DNA from: Candidatus Azobacteroides pseudotrichonymphae
GTDB lineage: Bacteria; Bacteroidota; Bacteroidia; Bacteroidales; Azobacteroidaceae
DNA length: 64,000 nucleotides
Direction of reading: 5' to 3'
NCBI GenBank assembly: GCA_002091395.1
Contig: AP017913.1
Coordinates: 710,999-774,998 of the forward strand
How positions within the stretch are numbered: position 1 is the first letter of the stretch; each line of letters starts with the position of its first letter. Of this stretch, positions 31,036 through 40,477 are shown one piece after another. The notes beneath the pieces were generated by a model. It saw only the letters and a program-made list of their open reading frames with translations. It made no database searches and was not told the origin of the DNA. The position numbers were made by a program, and so were the translations under genes.

Positions 31036-32328
31036 TTGAGAAAATACAATAATTTATTTAGACCGTACTTTAAAAATGCTTTTAAGTTGAATTATATAAA
31101 CAATCAGCAATATTCATCTCTTGTTTTGTCTAATCAATTACGGGTTGTTTATCTCCATTCTGTATCTGCAATTTCTTATTGTGGATTTGTTATAAATGCA
31201 GGAGCACGTGATGAACGAATGGATCAATTTGGATTAGCCCATTTTGTTGAACACATGCTTTTTAAAGGAAGCAAAAAAAATAATTCAAAACATGTTATTA
31301 AGCACATTGGAAATATAGGAGGAGAGCTTAACGCTTTTACAACAAAAGAAGAAACTTTCTTATATTCAATTTGTCTTTCAGAAGACACAGAAAAAGCAAT
31401 TAAACTGCTTTCTAACTTGATTTTTTGTCCTTTATTCCCATCTATTGAAATAGAAAAAGAAAAAGAAATTATTAAAGATGAAATTGATTTATGCGAAAGC
31501 ATCCCTTCTGAATTAATATTTGATGAATTTGAAAATATATTATTTCAAAAAAGTGAATTAGGTCACAATATTTTAGGAAGGAAATGTAATATGGATAAAT
31601 TCACTTCTCAGTCTTGCTATGAATTTTTCAATACATTTTACAATCCAAAAAATATGGTTTTTTTTTTTTACGGCGAAACACCATCTACAAAAATTTTTCA
31701 TTTAGCACAAAAATATTTTCTAGAAAATAAAGAGAGTTTTATATCTATAAAAAGTAGAATCACACCTAAAATTATTTCTTCTCAAAAGAAAAAAATCGAA
31801 AAAAAACTTAATCAGTCACATATAATAATTGGCAGTAGAGGGTACGATCGATATAACGAAAAGAAAATTGGATTATATCTTTTAAGTAATCTATTAGGAG
31901 GTTCAAATATGAATAGCAGACTAAATGTTTCTTTACGAGAAACACATGGATTAGCATACATTATAGAGTCAAATTCTATTTCTTATAGTGATACAGGATG
32001 TTTTAATATTTATTTTAGTTGTGATTCAAAAGTGAAAGATAAATGTATAAATTTTACATATAAGGAATTGAAAAAATTATGCAATAAAAAACTAAACACG
32101 CTACAACTTCATATATATGCTAAACAATTAAAAGGGAAACTAGGAATAGAAAACGAAAACAAAGAAAATTTTGCTTTAAGATTCGGAAAAAATTTATTAC
32201 ATCTTAATAAGTATGATACTTTATCAAATATTTATAAAAAAATAGACATGTTAAAATCATCAGACTTGTTAGAAATAGCTAATGAAATTTTTGATGAAAA
32301 AAAAATATTCCAATTAATTTTTGAATAA
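31036..32328 (+). CDS. M16 (insulinase-like) zinc peptidase
   Basis: A processing-peptidase-like zinc protease. The inverted zinc motif HxxEH is His69, Glu72 and His73 (LAHFVEHMLFKG), with the third Glu in IIKDEIDLCES. The C-terminal half has the usual inactive M16 repeat (GLAYIIESNSISYSDTGCF). The start must be TTG at 31036: the first in-frame ATG lies at codon 62, inside the active-site region. A T12 tract (31658-31669, coding VFFFY) is in frame here. The ABC ATPase follows after 3 nt, probably co-transcribed. Confidence 0.92.
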   Translation: MRKYNNLFRPYFKNAFKLNYINNQQYSSLVLSNQLRVVYLHSVSAISYCGFVINAGARDERMDQFGLAHFVEHMLFKGSKKNNSKHVIKHIGNIGGELNAFTTKEETFLYSICLSEDTEKAIKLLSNLIFCPLFPSIEIEKEKEIIKDEIDLCESIPSELIFDEFENILFQKSELGHNILGRKCNMDKFTSQSCYEFFNTFYNPKNMVFFFYGETPSTKIFHLAQKYFLENKESFISIKSRITPKIISSQKKKIEKKLNQSHIIIGSRGYDRYNEKKIGLYLLSNLLGGSNMNSRLNVSLRETHGLAYIIESNSISYSDTGCFNIYFSCDSKVKDKCINFTYKELKKLCNKKLNTLQLHIYAKQLKGKLGIENENKENFALRFGKNLLHLNKYDTLSNIYKKIDMLKSSDLLEIANEIFDEKKIFQLIFE

Positions 32329-32331
32329 ATT

Positions 32332-33093
32332 ATGAAAGAACTTACCATAAATATTCACAACCTATCAATAGGTTATAAATGGAATAAACATAAAAAAATA
32401 ATAGCTCATTCAATTAATACAACTATTTCACACGGTAAATTTATTTGTCTCATTGGGGCAAACGGTGCTGGCAAATCCACTTTATTGAAAACACTTTCAG
32501 CCTTTCACTTGCCTTTATGTGGAGAAATAGCTATTAATGGGGAAAATTTGTTTTTTTTTTCAAAAAAAAATCTATCAAGAACAATTAGCATAGCATTAAC
32601 AGAAAAAATAAATGCATATAATATGTCTGTATATGAATTAGTGAGCCTTGGGAGAATTCCTTACACAGGATTTTTTGGAAGATTAAATAGAAATGATAAA
32701 ATCTATATAAAATACACGTTAGAATTGATGCGTATTTCTAATCTCATAAATAAAACTACACAAACTTTAAGTGATGGTGAAAGACAAAAGGTAATGATTG
32801 CTAAAGCATTGGTACAACAAACACCTATCGTTCTCTTAGATGAACCAATATCTTTTCTAGATTTTTTAAACAAAAAAAAAATTTTGATTTTATTAAAAAA
32901 AATAAGTAAATCTGAAAATAAGATTATATTTATCTCTATACACGATATTGATTTGGCACTTAAATTATCTGATGAAATTTGGATCATGCGTAAAGGCAGA
33001 ATTCCAATAATTATCTATCCTCCAAAATTGTCAAAAATAGAAATAGAAAATTGGGGGAATTTTTTTTATAAAAAGCAAATTTTTAATCAGTAA
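32332..33093 (+). CDS. ABC transporter ATPase, iron/siderophore/B12 type
   Basis: The nucleotide-binding subunit of a FecE/BtuD/FhuC-like importer. Walker A is Gly42-Ala-Asn-Gly-Ala-Gly-Lys48-Ser-Thr50, the signature LSDGE lies near residue 146, and Walker B with the catalytic Glu is IVLLDEP near 166. The pattern around DFLNKKKI fits the metal-chelate uptake family. No permease or binding-protein gene is nearby, so its partners are elsewhere or lost. The gene contains a T10 (32551-32560), an A9 and an A10 tract (32872-32881), all in frame. Confidence 0.9.
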   Translation: MKELTINIHNLSIGYKWNKHKKIIAHSINTTISHGKFICLIGANGAGKSTLLKTLSAFHLPLCGEIAINGENLFFFSKKNLSRTISIALTEKINAYNMSVYELVSLGRIPYTGFFGRLNRNDKIYIKYTLELMRISNLINKTTQTLSDGERQKVMIAKALVQQTPIVLLDEPISFLDFLNKKKILILLKKISKSENKIIFISIHDIDLALKLSDEIWIMRKGRIPIIIYPPKLSKIEIENWGNFFYKKQIFNQ

Positions 33094-33764
33094 TAAAAAT
33101 AAAATAAACATCTAAAACACTGTGTAAAATTCATTTTTTCAAAAAAAATCAAGAAATAACTAAGTAAAAACTATTTTCATTCCAAAAAATTTATAATTTT
33201 GGACGTTTGATTTGCCTTATTTTTTATTTTAAACACTTAATATAAATATACACTTGTCATTAATCAAACTTAATTTTAAACTAATAATTTTATATATATA
33301 ATGATTCATAAAATCAATTAAATATGGGTTATCAGTAAACAAAAAACATTTTATATAGTTTAATTTTTGCAAAAAATTAAACTATAATGTCAATTATTAA
33401 TAAATTGATATAAAGCAATTCAAAACATTAAATAATTTAAATTCATAAATTAATTAATTAAATCATAGAAGTTGCAATTCAAATACATCATATAATTTGA
33501 TTTCAATAAATTTTATAAAGTAAACAAACAAAAATTAAAAATTTTCTAAAAGAACATATCATAAAAATTCAAATACAATTAACATAAACGATATTAAAAC
33601 ATTTTATTTAAAATATTTTTGATTTTTAATTAAAAAACTTTGTAAAAAAAACAATCCAACAAGTTTTAAAATTATATATTTGTGGTCTGAGTTACTTTAC
33701 CGAAAGTATAACATGATAGGTATATGAAATTATGAATTTGTTTACATCATACTAAAACTATAAA
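33094..33764. other. Spacer upstream of tkt
   Basis: 671 bp without a gene. It contains the 15-bp hairpin at 33354-33386. A small island of higher G+C near 33680-33720 may belong to the tkt promoter, but I cannot assign boxes with confidence. Confidence 0.45.
33354..33386. terminator. 15-bp perfect stem-loop after ABC gene
   Basis: 33354-33368 pairs exactly with 33372-33386 around a GCA loop. It is 260 nt past the ABC ATPase stop and 380 bp before tkt, with no following T tract, so terminator is only the likeliest reading. Confidence 0.4.
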
Positions 33765-35792
33765 ATGGAAAAAAATCAAATTACAAATAAGGCAGCTGAT
33801 AATATTCGCATATTGATTGCTGCAATGGTAGAAAAGGCTAATTCTGGGCATCCAGGAGGTTCTATGGGTGGAGCAGATTTCATTAATGTGCTCTATAGTG
33901 AATTTTTAATTTTTGATCCAAATAACCCTACATGGCATTGGAGAGACCGTTTTTTTTTAGATCCAGGCCATATGTCCCCTATGTTATATGCTGTTCTTGC
34001 TTTATCTGGTTTTTTTTCTCTAGATGAATTGAAAAAATTTCGTCAATTGAATAGCCATACACCTGGGCATCCCGAATTAAATGTAGTTCGTGGTATAGAA
34101 AATACTTCTGGACCACTAGGTCAAGGGCACACTTATGCTGTTGGGGCAGCTATAGCAGCTAAATTTCTTCAAGCTAAAACTAATTTTAGTACATCACAAA
34201 AAATTTATGCATATATATCAGATGGAGGAATTCAAGAAGAAATTTCACAAGGAGCTGGACGTATTGCAGGACATTTAAGATTGAATAATCTTATTATGTT
34301 CTATGATTCAAATGATATTCAACTTTCTACAAAAGTAGAAAGTGTAACAAGTGAAGATACTGCAATGAAGTATCATTCATGGGGTTGGAATGTGATTAAA
34401 ATTAACGGGAATAGTGCAGAAGAAATTCGAAAATCTTTACAAGATGCACAAAAAGAAAAAAATCAACCAACTCTCATTATTGGAAAAACAATTATGGGTA
34501 AGGGTGTAGTAAAAATTGATAATAGTCCTTTCGAGAGAAATTGTGCAACACATGGGATGCCATTAAGTGAATGCGGAGCAAGTTTTGAAGCTACTATCAA
34601 AAATTTGGGTGGAGATCCTGAAAATCCATTTAAAATCTTCCCTGAAGTAATGGAACTGTATGAAAATCGAAGAAAAGAATTAGTAAAAATTGTCAATAAG
34701 CAAATTAAAAAAGAATCAGAATGGTCCAAAATAAATTCTGAAAAAGCAACTAAACTACGTACATGGTTATATGAAAAACCACCTAAAATAAATTGGGAAA
34801 CAATTAGACATAAATCCGGAGAATCCACTCGTTCAGCTTCTTCTAATATTTTAAGTTTTTTAGCAAAAAAAATCGAAAATATGATTGTTTCCTCAGCTGA
34901 TTTATCCAATTCTGATAAAACTGATGGATTTTTAAAACAAACTAAAGCTATAAATAGCAATGATTTTTCTGGTTCTTTTTTACAAGTAGGTGTGACAGAA
35001 TTAACAATGGCTTGTTTATGTATTGGAATGTCTCTCTATGGAGGTGTAATTCCTGCTTGTGGTACATTTTTTGTTTTCTCAGATTACATGAAACCTGCTA
35101 TACGTATGGCGGCATTAATGGAATTACCTATTAAATTTATTTGGACACATGATTCATTTCGTGTAGGAGAAGATGGACCAACTCATGAACCAGTAGAACA
35201 AGAAGCACAGATTCGTCTAATGGAAAAATTAAAAAATCACAATGGCAATAATTCTATGTTAATTCTTCGTCCTGCTGATGTTCATGAAACAACTATTGCA
35301 TGGAAATTAGCTATTGAAAATACTACTACTCCTACAGGATTAATTTTTTCCCGTCAAAATATTATTGATTTACCAGCTAAAACTAATCGTTATGAAGAAG
35401 CATTACAAACAGAAAAGGGAGGATACGTTGTAGAATGCGATGGGGAGGATATAGATATTATTTTAATAGCATCAGGGTCAGAAGTGTCAACACTAATAGA
35501 AGGTGCAGTCTTATTAAGGAAAGATGGGATCAAGGTGAGAATTGTTTCTATCCCTTCAGAAGGATTATTTAGAAAACAAACAAGTGAATACCAAAATTCA
35601 GTAATTATACCAGGCAAAAAAACTTTCGGATTGACTGCTGGATTACCAATAATTCTTTTGGAATTAGTTGGAATTAAAGGTAAAGTATGGGGACTAGAAT
35701 CATTTGGATTTTCTGCCCCATATAAAATTCTTGACAAGAAGCTTGGTTTTACTGGTGAAAATGTATATAAACAAGTAAAAAAAATGCTATAA
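33765..35792 (+). CDS. tkt: Transketolase
   Basis: A thiamine-diphosphate enzyme that moves two-carbon units between sugar phosphates in the non-oxidative pentose phosphate pathway. The N-terminal HPGGSMGGADF, the ThDP/Mg region starting SDGGIQEEISQGAG (about residue 152) and the pyrimidine-domain segment WTHDSFRVGEDGPTHEP are present. The full length of 675 residues is normal. Its 3' end is followed after 3 nt by rpiB, so the two pentose-phosphate enzymes form one operon. Confidence 0.97.
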   Translation: MEKNQITNKAADNIRILIAAMVEKANSGHPGGSMGGADFINVLYSEFLIFDPNNPTWHWRDRFFLDPGHMSPMLYAVLALSGFFSLDELKKFRQLNSHTPGHPELNVVRGIENTSGPLGQGHTYAVGAAIAAKFLQAKTNFSTSQKIYAYISDGGIQEEISQGAGRIAGHLRLNNLIMFYDSNDIQLSTKVESVTSEDTAMKYHSWGWNVIKINGNSAEEIRKSLQDAQKEKNQPTLIIGKTIMGKGVVKIDNSPFERNCATHGMPLSECGASFEATIKNLGGDPENPFKIFPEVMELYENRRKELVKIVNKQIKKESEWSKINSEKATKLRTWLYEKPPKINWETIRHKSGESTRSASSNILSFLAKKIENMIVSSADLSNSDKTDGFLKQTKAINSNDFSGSFLQVGVTELTMACLCIGMSLYGGVIPACGTFFVFSDYMKPAIRMAALMELPIKFIWTHDSFRVGEDGPTHEPVEQEAQIRLMEKLKNHNGNNSMLILRPADVHETTIAWKLAIENTTTPTGLIFSRQNIIDLPAKTNRYEEALQTEKGGYVVECDGEDIDIILIASGSEVSTLIEGAVLLRKDGIKVRIVSIPSEGLFRKQTSEYQNSVIIPGKKTFGLTAGLPIILLELVGIKGKVWGLESFGFSAPYKILDKKLGFTGENVYKQVKKML

Positions 35793-35795
35793 ATT

Positions 35796-36233
35796 GTGGT
35801 AACAATTATTGGACTTACATCTGATCACGCAGGATATGAATTAAAAGAGTTTGTTAAAATACTTTTAAGTAGTCAAAATACGCTGTACATTGATTACGGA
35901 ACATATACTAGTGATAGTGTAAGTTATTCTTTTTATGGACATAAGCTAGCAGAAGCTATTGAAACCGGCGATATATTTATTGGGATAGGCATTTGTGGTT
36001 CTGGAAACGGGATAAACATGACACTAAATAAACATCAGAAAGTGCGTTCTGCTTTGTGCTGGAATGAAAAAATAGCTCGCCTAGCTAGAGAACATAACGA
36101 TGCGAATGTGCTAGTATTACCTTCACGCTTCATAATCAAAGAAGAAGTTCAAAAAATAATAGATGTTTTCTTAAACACACCATTCAAAGGAGGTCGACAC
36201 AAAAAAAGAGTTGAAACTATTCCATTGAATTAA
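35796..36233 (+). CDS. rpiB: Ribose-5-phosphate isomerase B
   Basis: RpiB interconverts ribose 5-phosphate and ribulose 5-phosphate. The LacA/RpiB fold is marked by LTSDHAGYELK at the N-terminus, the active-site loop ICGSGNGI, and LAREHNDANVLVLPSRF. The start is GTG at 35796, 3 nt after the tkt stop; no ATG fits. 145 residues is normal. The genetic link to tkt supports the assignment. Confidence 0.95.
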   Translation: MVTIIGLTSDHAGYELKEFVKILLSSQNTLYIDYGTYTSDSVSYSFYGHKLAEAIETGDIFIGIGICGSGNGINMTLNKHQKVRSALCWNEKIARLAREHNDANVLVLPSRFIIKEEVQKIIDVFLNTPFKGGRHKKRVETIPLN

Positions 36234-36627
36234 TATTACACAATATTACATGTTTGTAACATATAACAGCCCTAAGTTATACAACCGCATATATCTGCGA
36301 TTTGTTTTGTTATTATAGTTTTTCTGAAAAAAAGATATAGGAATCTTACAAATCAACAAACACATTTTTTAGATCCATTACCTTATTTTTTGATGTACAC
36401 ACTTAACACAAAATACATGTAGTTAACTGTATTACAATATTTGTTTATAAAAAACAAATATTGCTCTAAAAATTCTTAAATTAAAAGTTTTTACAAAAAA
36501 TGCAGATCTATAAGAACAATTATTTCTTATTTATTCAGTGATATGCAAAACAATCATTAAAAATCTAAGTTATAATTTACATTATTTAAATAAATAATAA
36601 AATTCAATACATCAAAAAAAAACGAAT
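36234..36627. other. Convergent spacer, rpiB to nuclease gene
   Basis: 394 bp without a gene. The hairpin at 36435-36463 is its only notable structure. Confidence 0.45.
36435..36463. terminator. 12-bp stem-loop between convergent genes
   Basis: CAATATTTGTTT (36435-36446) pairs exactly with 36452-36463 around a 5-nt loop. It lies midway between two convergent genes, which suggests a shared terminator, though no T tract follows. Confidence 0.45.
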
Positions 36628-37194
36628 TTATTTTTCTTTGATTAAATCTCGTATATAAGAAGCCTTTTCATAATCCTCCCTATCTATTGCATCCTTTAAT
36701 GCAATTTTAAGCTCTTCAATATTCATAGTTTTGAGAGAGAGTTTTGATTTTTTTATTAATCGACTATTTACATCTAAAATAGCACCTTCATCTGTAAAAA
36801 TTATTCCAGTTTCTTTTATTACATCCTCTGTAGTAAAAATAGCAGTTTTAAAACGAATAGCTAAAGCAATAGCATCAGAAGTACGAGAATCAATAGAAAT
36901 CATTTTCCCTTCTACATCAAAAATTAACTTTGAATAAAAAACACCTTCTATGTATTCAGAAATATTTACTTGATTCAATTTAACATTCAGAGCTTTTGCA
37001 AATGAAATAAATAGATCATGTGTTAACGGACGCGGAGGCTCTATCCCCTCTAAAACACTTACAATAGAATGAGCCTCAGGTATTCCGATAATTATCGGAA
37101 TTTTTCTATTGCCATTTTCCTCTGCTAATACCAAAGTATAAGCCCCAGCTTGAAACTGACCAAAAGAAAGACTTACAATATGCAACCCAATCAT
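36628..37194 (-). CDS. Bifunctional nuclease family protein with UVR motif
   Basis: The first about 130 residues are the DUF151 bifunctional nuclease domain (TSDAIALAIRFKTAIFTTED is typical). The C-terminus is a UvrB/UvrC-type interaction motif (ALKDAIDREDYEKASYIRD). This two-part architecture is characteristic of Bacteroidetes and some other phyla; the cellular role is not settled. It is the last gene of a purA-yugP-nuclease run, 15 nt after the peptidase. Confidence 0.87.
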   Translation of the reverse strand: MIGLHIVSLSFGQFQAGAYTLVLAEENGNRKIPIIIGIPEAHSIVSVLEGIEPPRPLTHDLFISFAKALNVKLNQVNISEYIEGVFYSKLIFDVEGKMISIDSRTSDAIALAIRFKTAIFTTEDVIKETGIIFTDEGAILDVNSRLIKKSKLSLKTMNIEELKIALKDAIDREDYEKASYIRDLIKEK

Positions 37195-37209
37195 GTGTAA
37201 TTTTTCAAT

Positions 37210-37902
37210 TTAATTTTTTCTATTTGTATAAATCATTACATAATAAAATAGTGTTGCTAATGAACTTAATGCTGCAATTACGTAAGTATATGCAGCTGCT
37301 CGAAGTGCTTTCTCAGCATAATTATAGTTTTGCAAACTAGTTATACCAGACCTCCTTACCCAATTAAGAGCTCGCATACTCGCATCTATTTCAACAGGTA
37401 AAGTAATGAAACTAAAAAGAGTAATTATAAAAAACAACCCGATACCAGTTAACAGAATAGAAGATCCAAAATTAGATCCGCTTCCCATTAACAATAATCC
37501 AGTAAATATAATCCACTGAACCCATTGAGCTGAAAAATTTACAACAGGCACCAAAGCTGAACGAAAAACAAGAGGGGTATAAGCAGTTGCATGCTGTATA
37601 GCATGTCCTGTTTCATGAGCTGCTACAGCCATTGAAAATATATTACTCTCTGAATAAATAGCTTTACTTAACCCAATAATTTTTTCATTTGGATTATAAT
37701 TATCAGATAGAATTCCATCTGATACAGTTACACGTACATCATAAATTCCATTGTCATACAACATTTTTTCTGCAACATCTTTACCAGTAATTCCATTTTC
37801 CAAAAAAATTTTAGAATATTTTTTAATTTTTCTTTTTAAATTACTTGATGCAAGTAACCCAATTATTGCAATAACTGCAATTAAAATAAAATACATACTC
37901 AT
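37210..37902 (-). CDS. YugP-family membrane zinc metallopeptidase
   Basis: A membrane protein with the zinc-protease motif His96-Glu97-Thr-Gly-His100 (AVAAHETGHAIQHA). A hydrophobic helix lies at residues 4-20 and two or three more near 130-165 and 205-225. The substrate is unknown. Its ATG overlaps the purA stop in an ATGA junction (37899-37902), so the two are translationally coupled. Confidence 0.9.
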   Translation of the reverse strand: MSMYFILIAVIAIIGLLASSNLKRKIKKYSKIFLENGITGKDVAEKMLYDNGIYDVRVTVSDGILSDNYNPNEKIIGLSKAIYSESNIFSMAVAAHETGHAIQHATAYTPLVFRSALVPVVNFSAQWVQWIIFTGLLLMGSGSNFGSSILLTGIGLFFIITLFSFITLPVEIDASMRALNWVRRSGITSLQNYNYAEKALRAAAYTYVIAALSSLATLFYYVMIYTNRKN

Positions 37903-39173
37903 AATTGTTTTAGTTTATTTCTGACTATTGTTTGATTTCTGCCTGGACCTACAGAAACAATTTTAATATTTTTTTCTAAAAAAACTTCTAAAAATTCCAG
38001 ATAATCTTCAAATGCTTTTGGAAATTTATCCTCTGAATCAACATTTGACATGTCTGTTTTCCAACCAGGTAATTCTTTATATACTGGTTTCACTGAACTA
38101 TTTATTTCAAATGGGATTTTTTTTGTTTTTCTACCATTTATTTCATAAGCGATACATATTTTAACGATTTCAAAACTGTCTAACACATCACTTTTAGTCA
38201 TAATTAATTGCGTAACTCCATTTATTATAATAGCATAGCGAAGTGCAACTAGATCTATCCATCCGCATCTCCTGGATCTTCCAGTTACTGAACCATATTC
38301 ATTTCCAATACTACGAAGTTTTTCTCCAATACTGTCTGACAACTCTGTTGGGAATGGTCCGCTGCCAACTCGAGTACAATATGCTTTAAAAATACCAAAT
38401 ACATCACCTATTTTAGTCGGAGAAACTCCTAACCCTATACATGCACCAGCACAAACAGTATTAGATGATGTTACAAAAGGATAAGAACCAAAATCAACAT
38501 CTAACATAGTTCCTTGTGCTCCTTCAGCCAACACGGTTTCCCCTTTGTTTAAAGCCTTATTAATAAAATCATCAGTATCTATTCTATTAAATTGTTTAAT
38601 GATTTCAATACTTTCAACCCATTCTTTTTCAATAGATGCTAGATCATATTTAAAATTCATCTGTTGTAACAGCTTTTTATGTCGATAAGTTTTATCTATA
38701 TACTTTTTTTCGAAATCACAATCTATATCACCGATTCTCAATCCATTACGACTAACTTTATCTATATAAGCCGGACCAATCCCTTTCCCTGTAGTCCCAA
38801 TTTTATTTACACCTTTTTGTGCTTCATAGGCTTTATCCAGCAAACGATGAGTTGGTAGAATTAAATGTGCTCTTCGTGATATATATATATTATCAGTTAA
38901 ATCAAGATGAAAAAATGATAACATTTCTATTTCAGATCTAAATAAAACAGGATCTAACACCATGCCATTCCCAATTACATTTTTTTTACCATGAAAAATT
39001 CCTGATGGAATAGAACAAAGAACACATTTTTCCCCATTAAACAATAAAGTATGACCCGCATTCGGACCTCCTTGGAAACGAGCTATGATATCATATTCTG
39101 GAGTAAGTACATCTATCATTTTACCTTTCCCCTCGTCACCCCATTGTAAGCCAACCAAAACACTTATTTTCAT
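37899..39173 (-). CDS. purA: Adenylosuccinate synthetase
   Basis: PurA joins IMP and aspartate using GTP, the first committed step to AMP. GLQWGDEGKGKMID at the N-terminus holds the catalytic Asp, and GGPNAGHTL the catalytic His. IGTTGKGIGPAYIDK and the GTP-binding motif TKSDVLD are also conserved. 424 residues is normal. It heads a three-gene minus-strand run and starts 95 nt downstream of nadD. Confidence 0.97.
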   Translation of the reverse strand: MKISVLVGLQWGDEGKGKMIDVLTPEYDIIARFQGGPNAGHTLLFNGEKCVLCSIPSGIFHGKKNVIGNGMVLDPVLFRSEIEMLSFFHLDLTDNIYISRRAHLILPTHRLLDKAYEAQKGVNKIGTTGKGIGPAYIDKVSRNGLRIGDIDCDFEKKYIDKTYRHKKLLQQMNFKYDLASIEKEWVESIEIIKQFNRIDTDDFINKALNKGETVLAEGAQGTMLDVDFGSYPFVTSSNTVCAGACIGLGVSPTKIGDVFGIFKAYCTRVGSGPFPTELSDSIGEKLRSIGNEYGSVTGRSRRCGWIDLVALRYAIIINGVTQLIMTKSDVLDSFEIVKICIAYEINGRKTKKIPFEINSSVKPVYKELPGWKTDMSNVDSEDKFPKAFEDYLEFLEVFLEKNIKIVSVGPGRNQTIVRNKLKQL

Positions 39174-39268
39174 TAGAATTTTATAATTTTAATTACAATA
39201 ACAATATTATAACATAAATTACAAATTATATCATAAAAAATATTTTTATATATTATTTAGTTAGCTAT

Positions 39269-39847
39269 TTAACCAATAGCCACAAATTTATTGTTAATAA
39301 CATTTTTATGTATCAATTTAGGTATATATAAGCTGATATCTTTTCCATTTGCAAGAGATTCCCTAACAAAAGTAGACGAAATTCCTATTTTAGGAACATT
39401 TTTACAAAAAAATATATTTGGATGTGTAAAATACACAACACCATAATCACTACGAGGATAAATAAAAATCTTAAAATTTTCTAAAATTGTACGATGATCT
39501 TTCCATGAGTGAAAAAATGCAAAGTTATCTGATCCAATAATTAATTCAAAAGAATTTTGTGGATAATCCATTCGTAATTTTAACAAAGTATTAACAGTGT
39601 AAAACGGGCTAGGCATATCCCACTCAATAGTACAAATTTCAAATTTATTACAGTTTTGAATAGATTTTTTTAACAATTTCAAGCGTAATTCCTTACTCAT
39701 TAAATCATTTTTATTTTTCAATGGATTTTGAGGAGTAATTAAAAACCAAATCTTATCATACAATCCACACTCTGCAAAGTGATTCGCAATTAGTAAATGT
39801 CCAATATGTACAGGATTAAAAGAACCTGCTAAAATTCCTATTTTCAT
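39269..39847 (-). CDS. nadD: Nicotinate-nucleotide adenylyltransferase
   Basis: NadD adenylates nicotinate mononucleotide to deamido-NAD. The nucleotidyltransferase signature GSFNPVHIGHLLIAN and the C-terminal ISSTFVRES are present. At 192 residues it is of normal size. Its start overlaps the gmk stop (ATGA, 39844-39847). With nadB in the window, this points to a retained NAD pathway. Confidence 0.95.
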   Translation of the reverse strand: MKIGILAGSFNPVHIGHLLIANHFAECGLYDKIWFLITPQNPLKNKNDLMSKELRLKLLKKSIQNCNKFEICTIEWDMPSPFYTVNTLLKLRMDYPQNSFELIIGSDNFAFFHSWKDHRTILENFKIFIYPRSDYGVVYFTHPNIFFCKNVPKIGISSTFVRESLANGKDISLYIPKLIHKNVINNKFVAIG

Positions 39848-40428
39848 TTTTGTATATATTTATCCATAATTTGCATAAATTCCATTTTAGCAATTTCTAA
39901 ATCGTCATTTAAAATGATTATGTCATACTTGATCGCTAAACTGATTTCATTTGTTGCTTTAAGTAATCTATGCTTAATACATTTAACCGATTCAGTACCT
40001 CTTTTTTCTAAACGGCACTGCAATTCTTTAATAGAAGGAGGCATGAGAAAAACTAACAATACATTATCTCCATAAATTTTTTTAATTGTTAATCCTCCAC
40101 TAACATTTAAATTCAAAATTATATTTTTCCCATTTTGCAATTTGGCATATATTTCTGACTTTAGTGTGCCATAAAAACGTCCTGGATATACTTCTTCATA
40201 TTCAATAAATAATTTTTTTGATATTTTTTTTTTAAACTCTTTTATCGTAAAAAAATAATATTCTTCACCATTTTTTTCACCAATACGAGCTTTTCGACTT
40301 GTTGCTGATATTGAAAGCTCTAAAAATAATTGTTCCTTTAATAAAAAATCAATAAAAGTAGTTTTCCCTGCTCCAGACGGTGCAGAAATAACAATTAATT
40401 TTTTTTTTATTTTTTCAAAATTACACAT
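39844..40428 (-). CDS. gmk: Guanylate kinase
   Basis: Gmk phosphorylates GMP to GDP. The P-loop is SAPSGAGKTTF, followed by SATSRKARIGEKNGEEYYF (GMP-binding). The frame stays open 20 codons upstream, but those residues are a hydrophobic string without a family counterpart. The ATG at 40428 gives a normal 194-residue enzyme starting MCNFEKIKKKLIVISAPSG. An A10 tract in the coding strand (40399-40408) is in frame. The order yicC-gmk-nadD is a conserved Bacteroidales arrangement. Confidence 0.95.
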   Translation of the reverse strand: MCNFEKIKKKLIVISAPSGAGKTTFIDFLLKEQLFLELSISATSRKARIGEKNGEEYYFFTIKEFKKKISKKLFIEYEEVYPGRFYGTLKSEIYAKLQNGKNIILNLNVSGGLTIKKIYGDNVLLVFLMPPSIKELQCRLEKRGTESVKCIKHRLLKATNEISLAIKYDIIILNDDLEIAKMEFMQIMDKYIQK

Positions 40429-40477
40429 GTAAAATAATACGATATTCAATGAAATTAACAAAAACAAAACCGGTATG

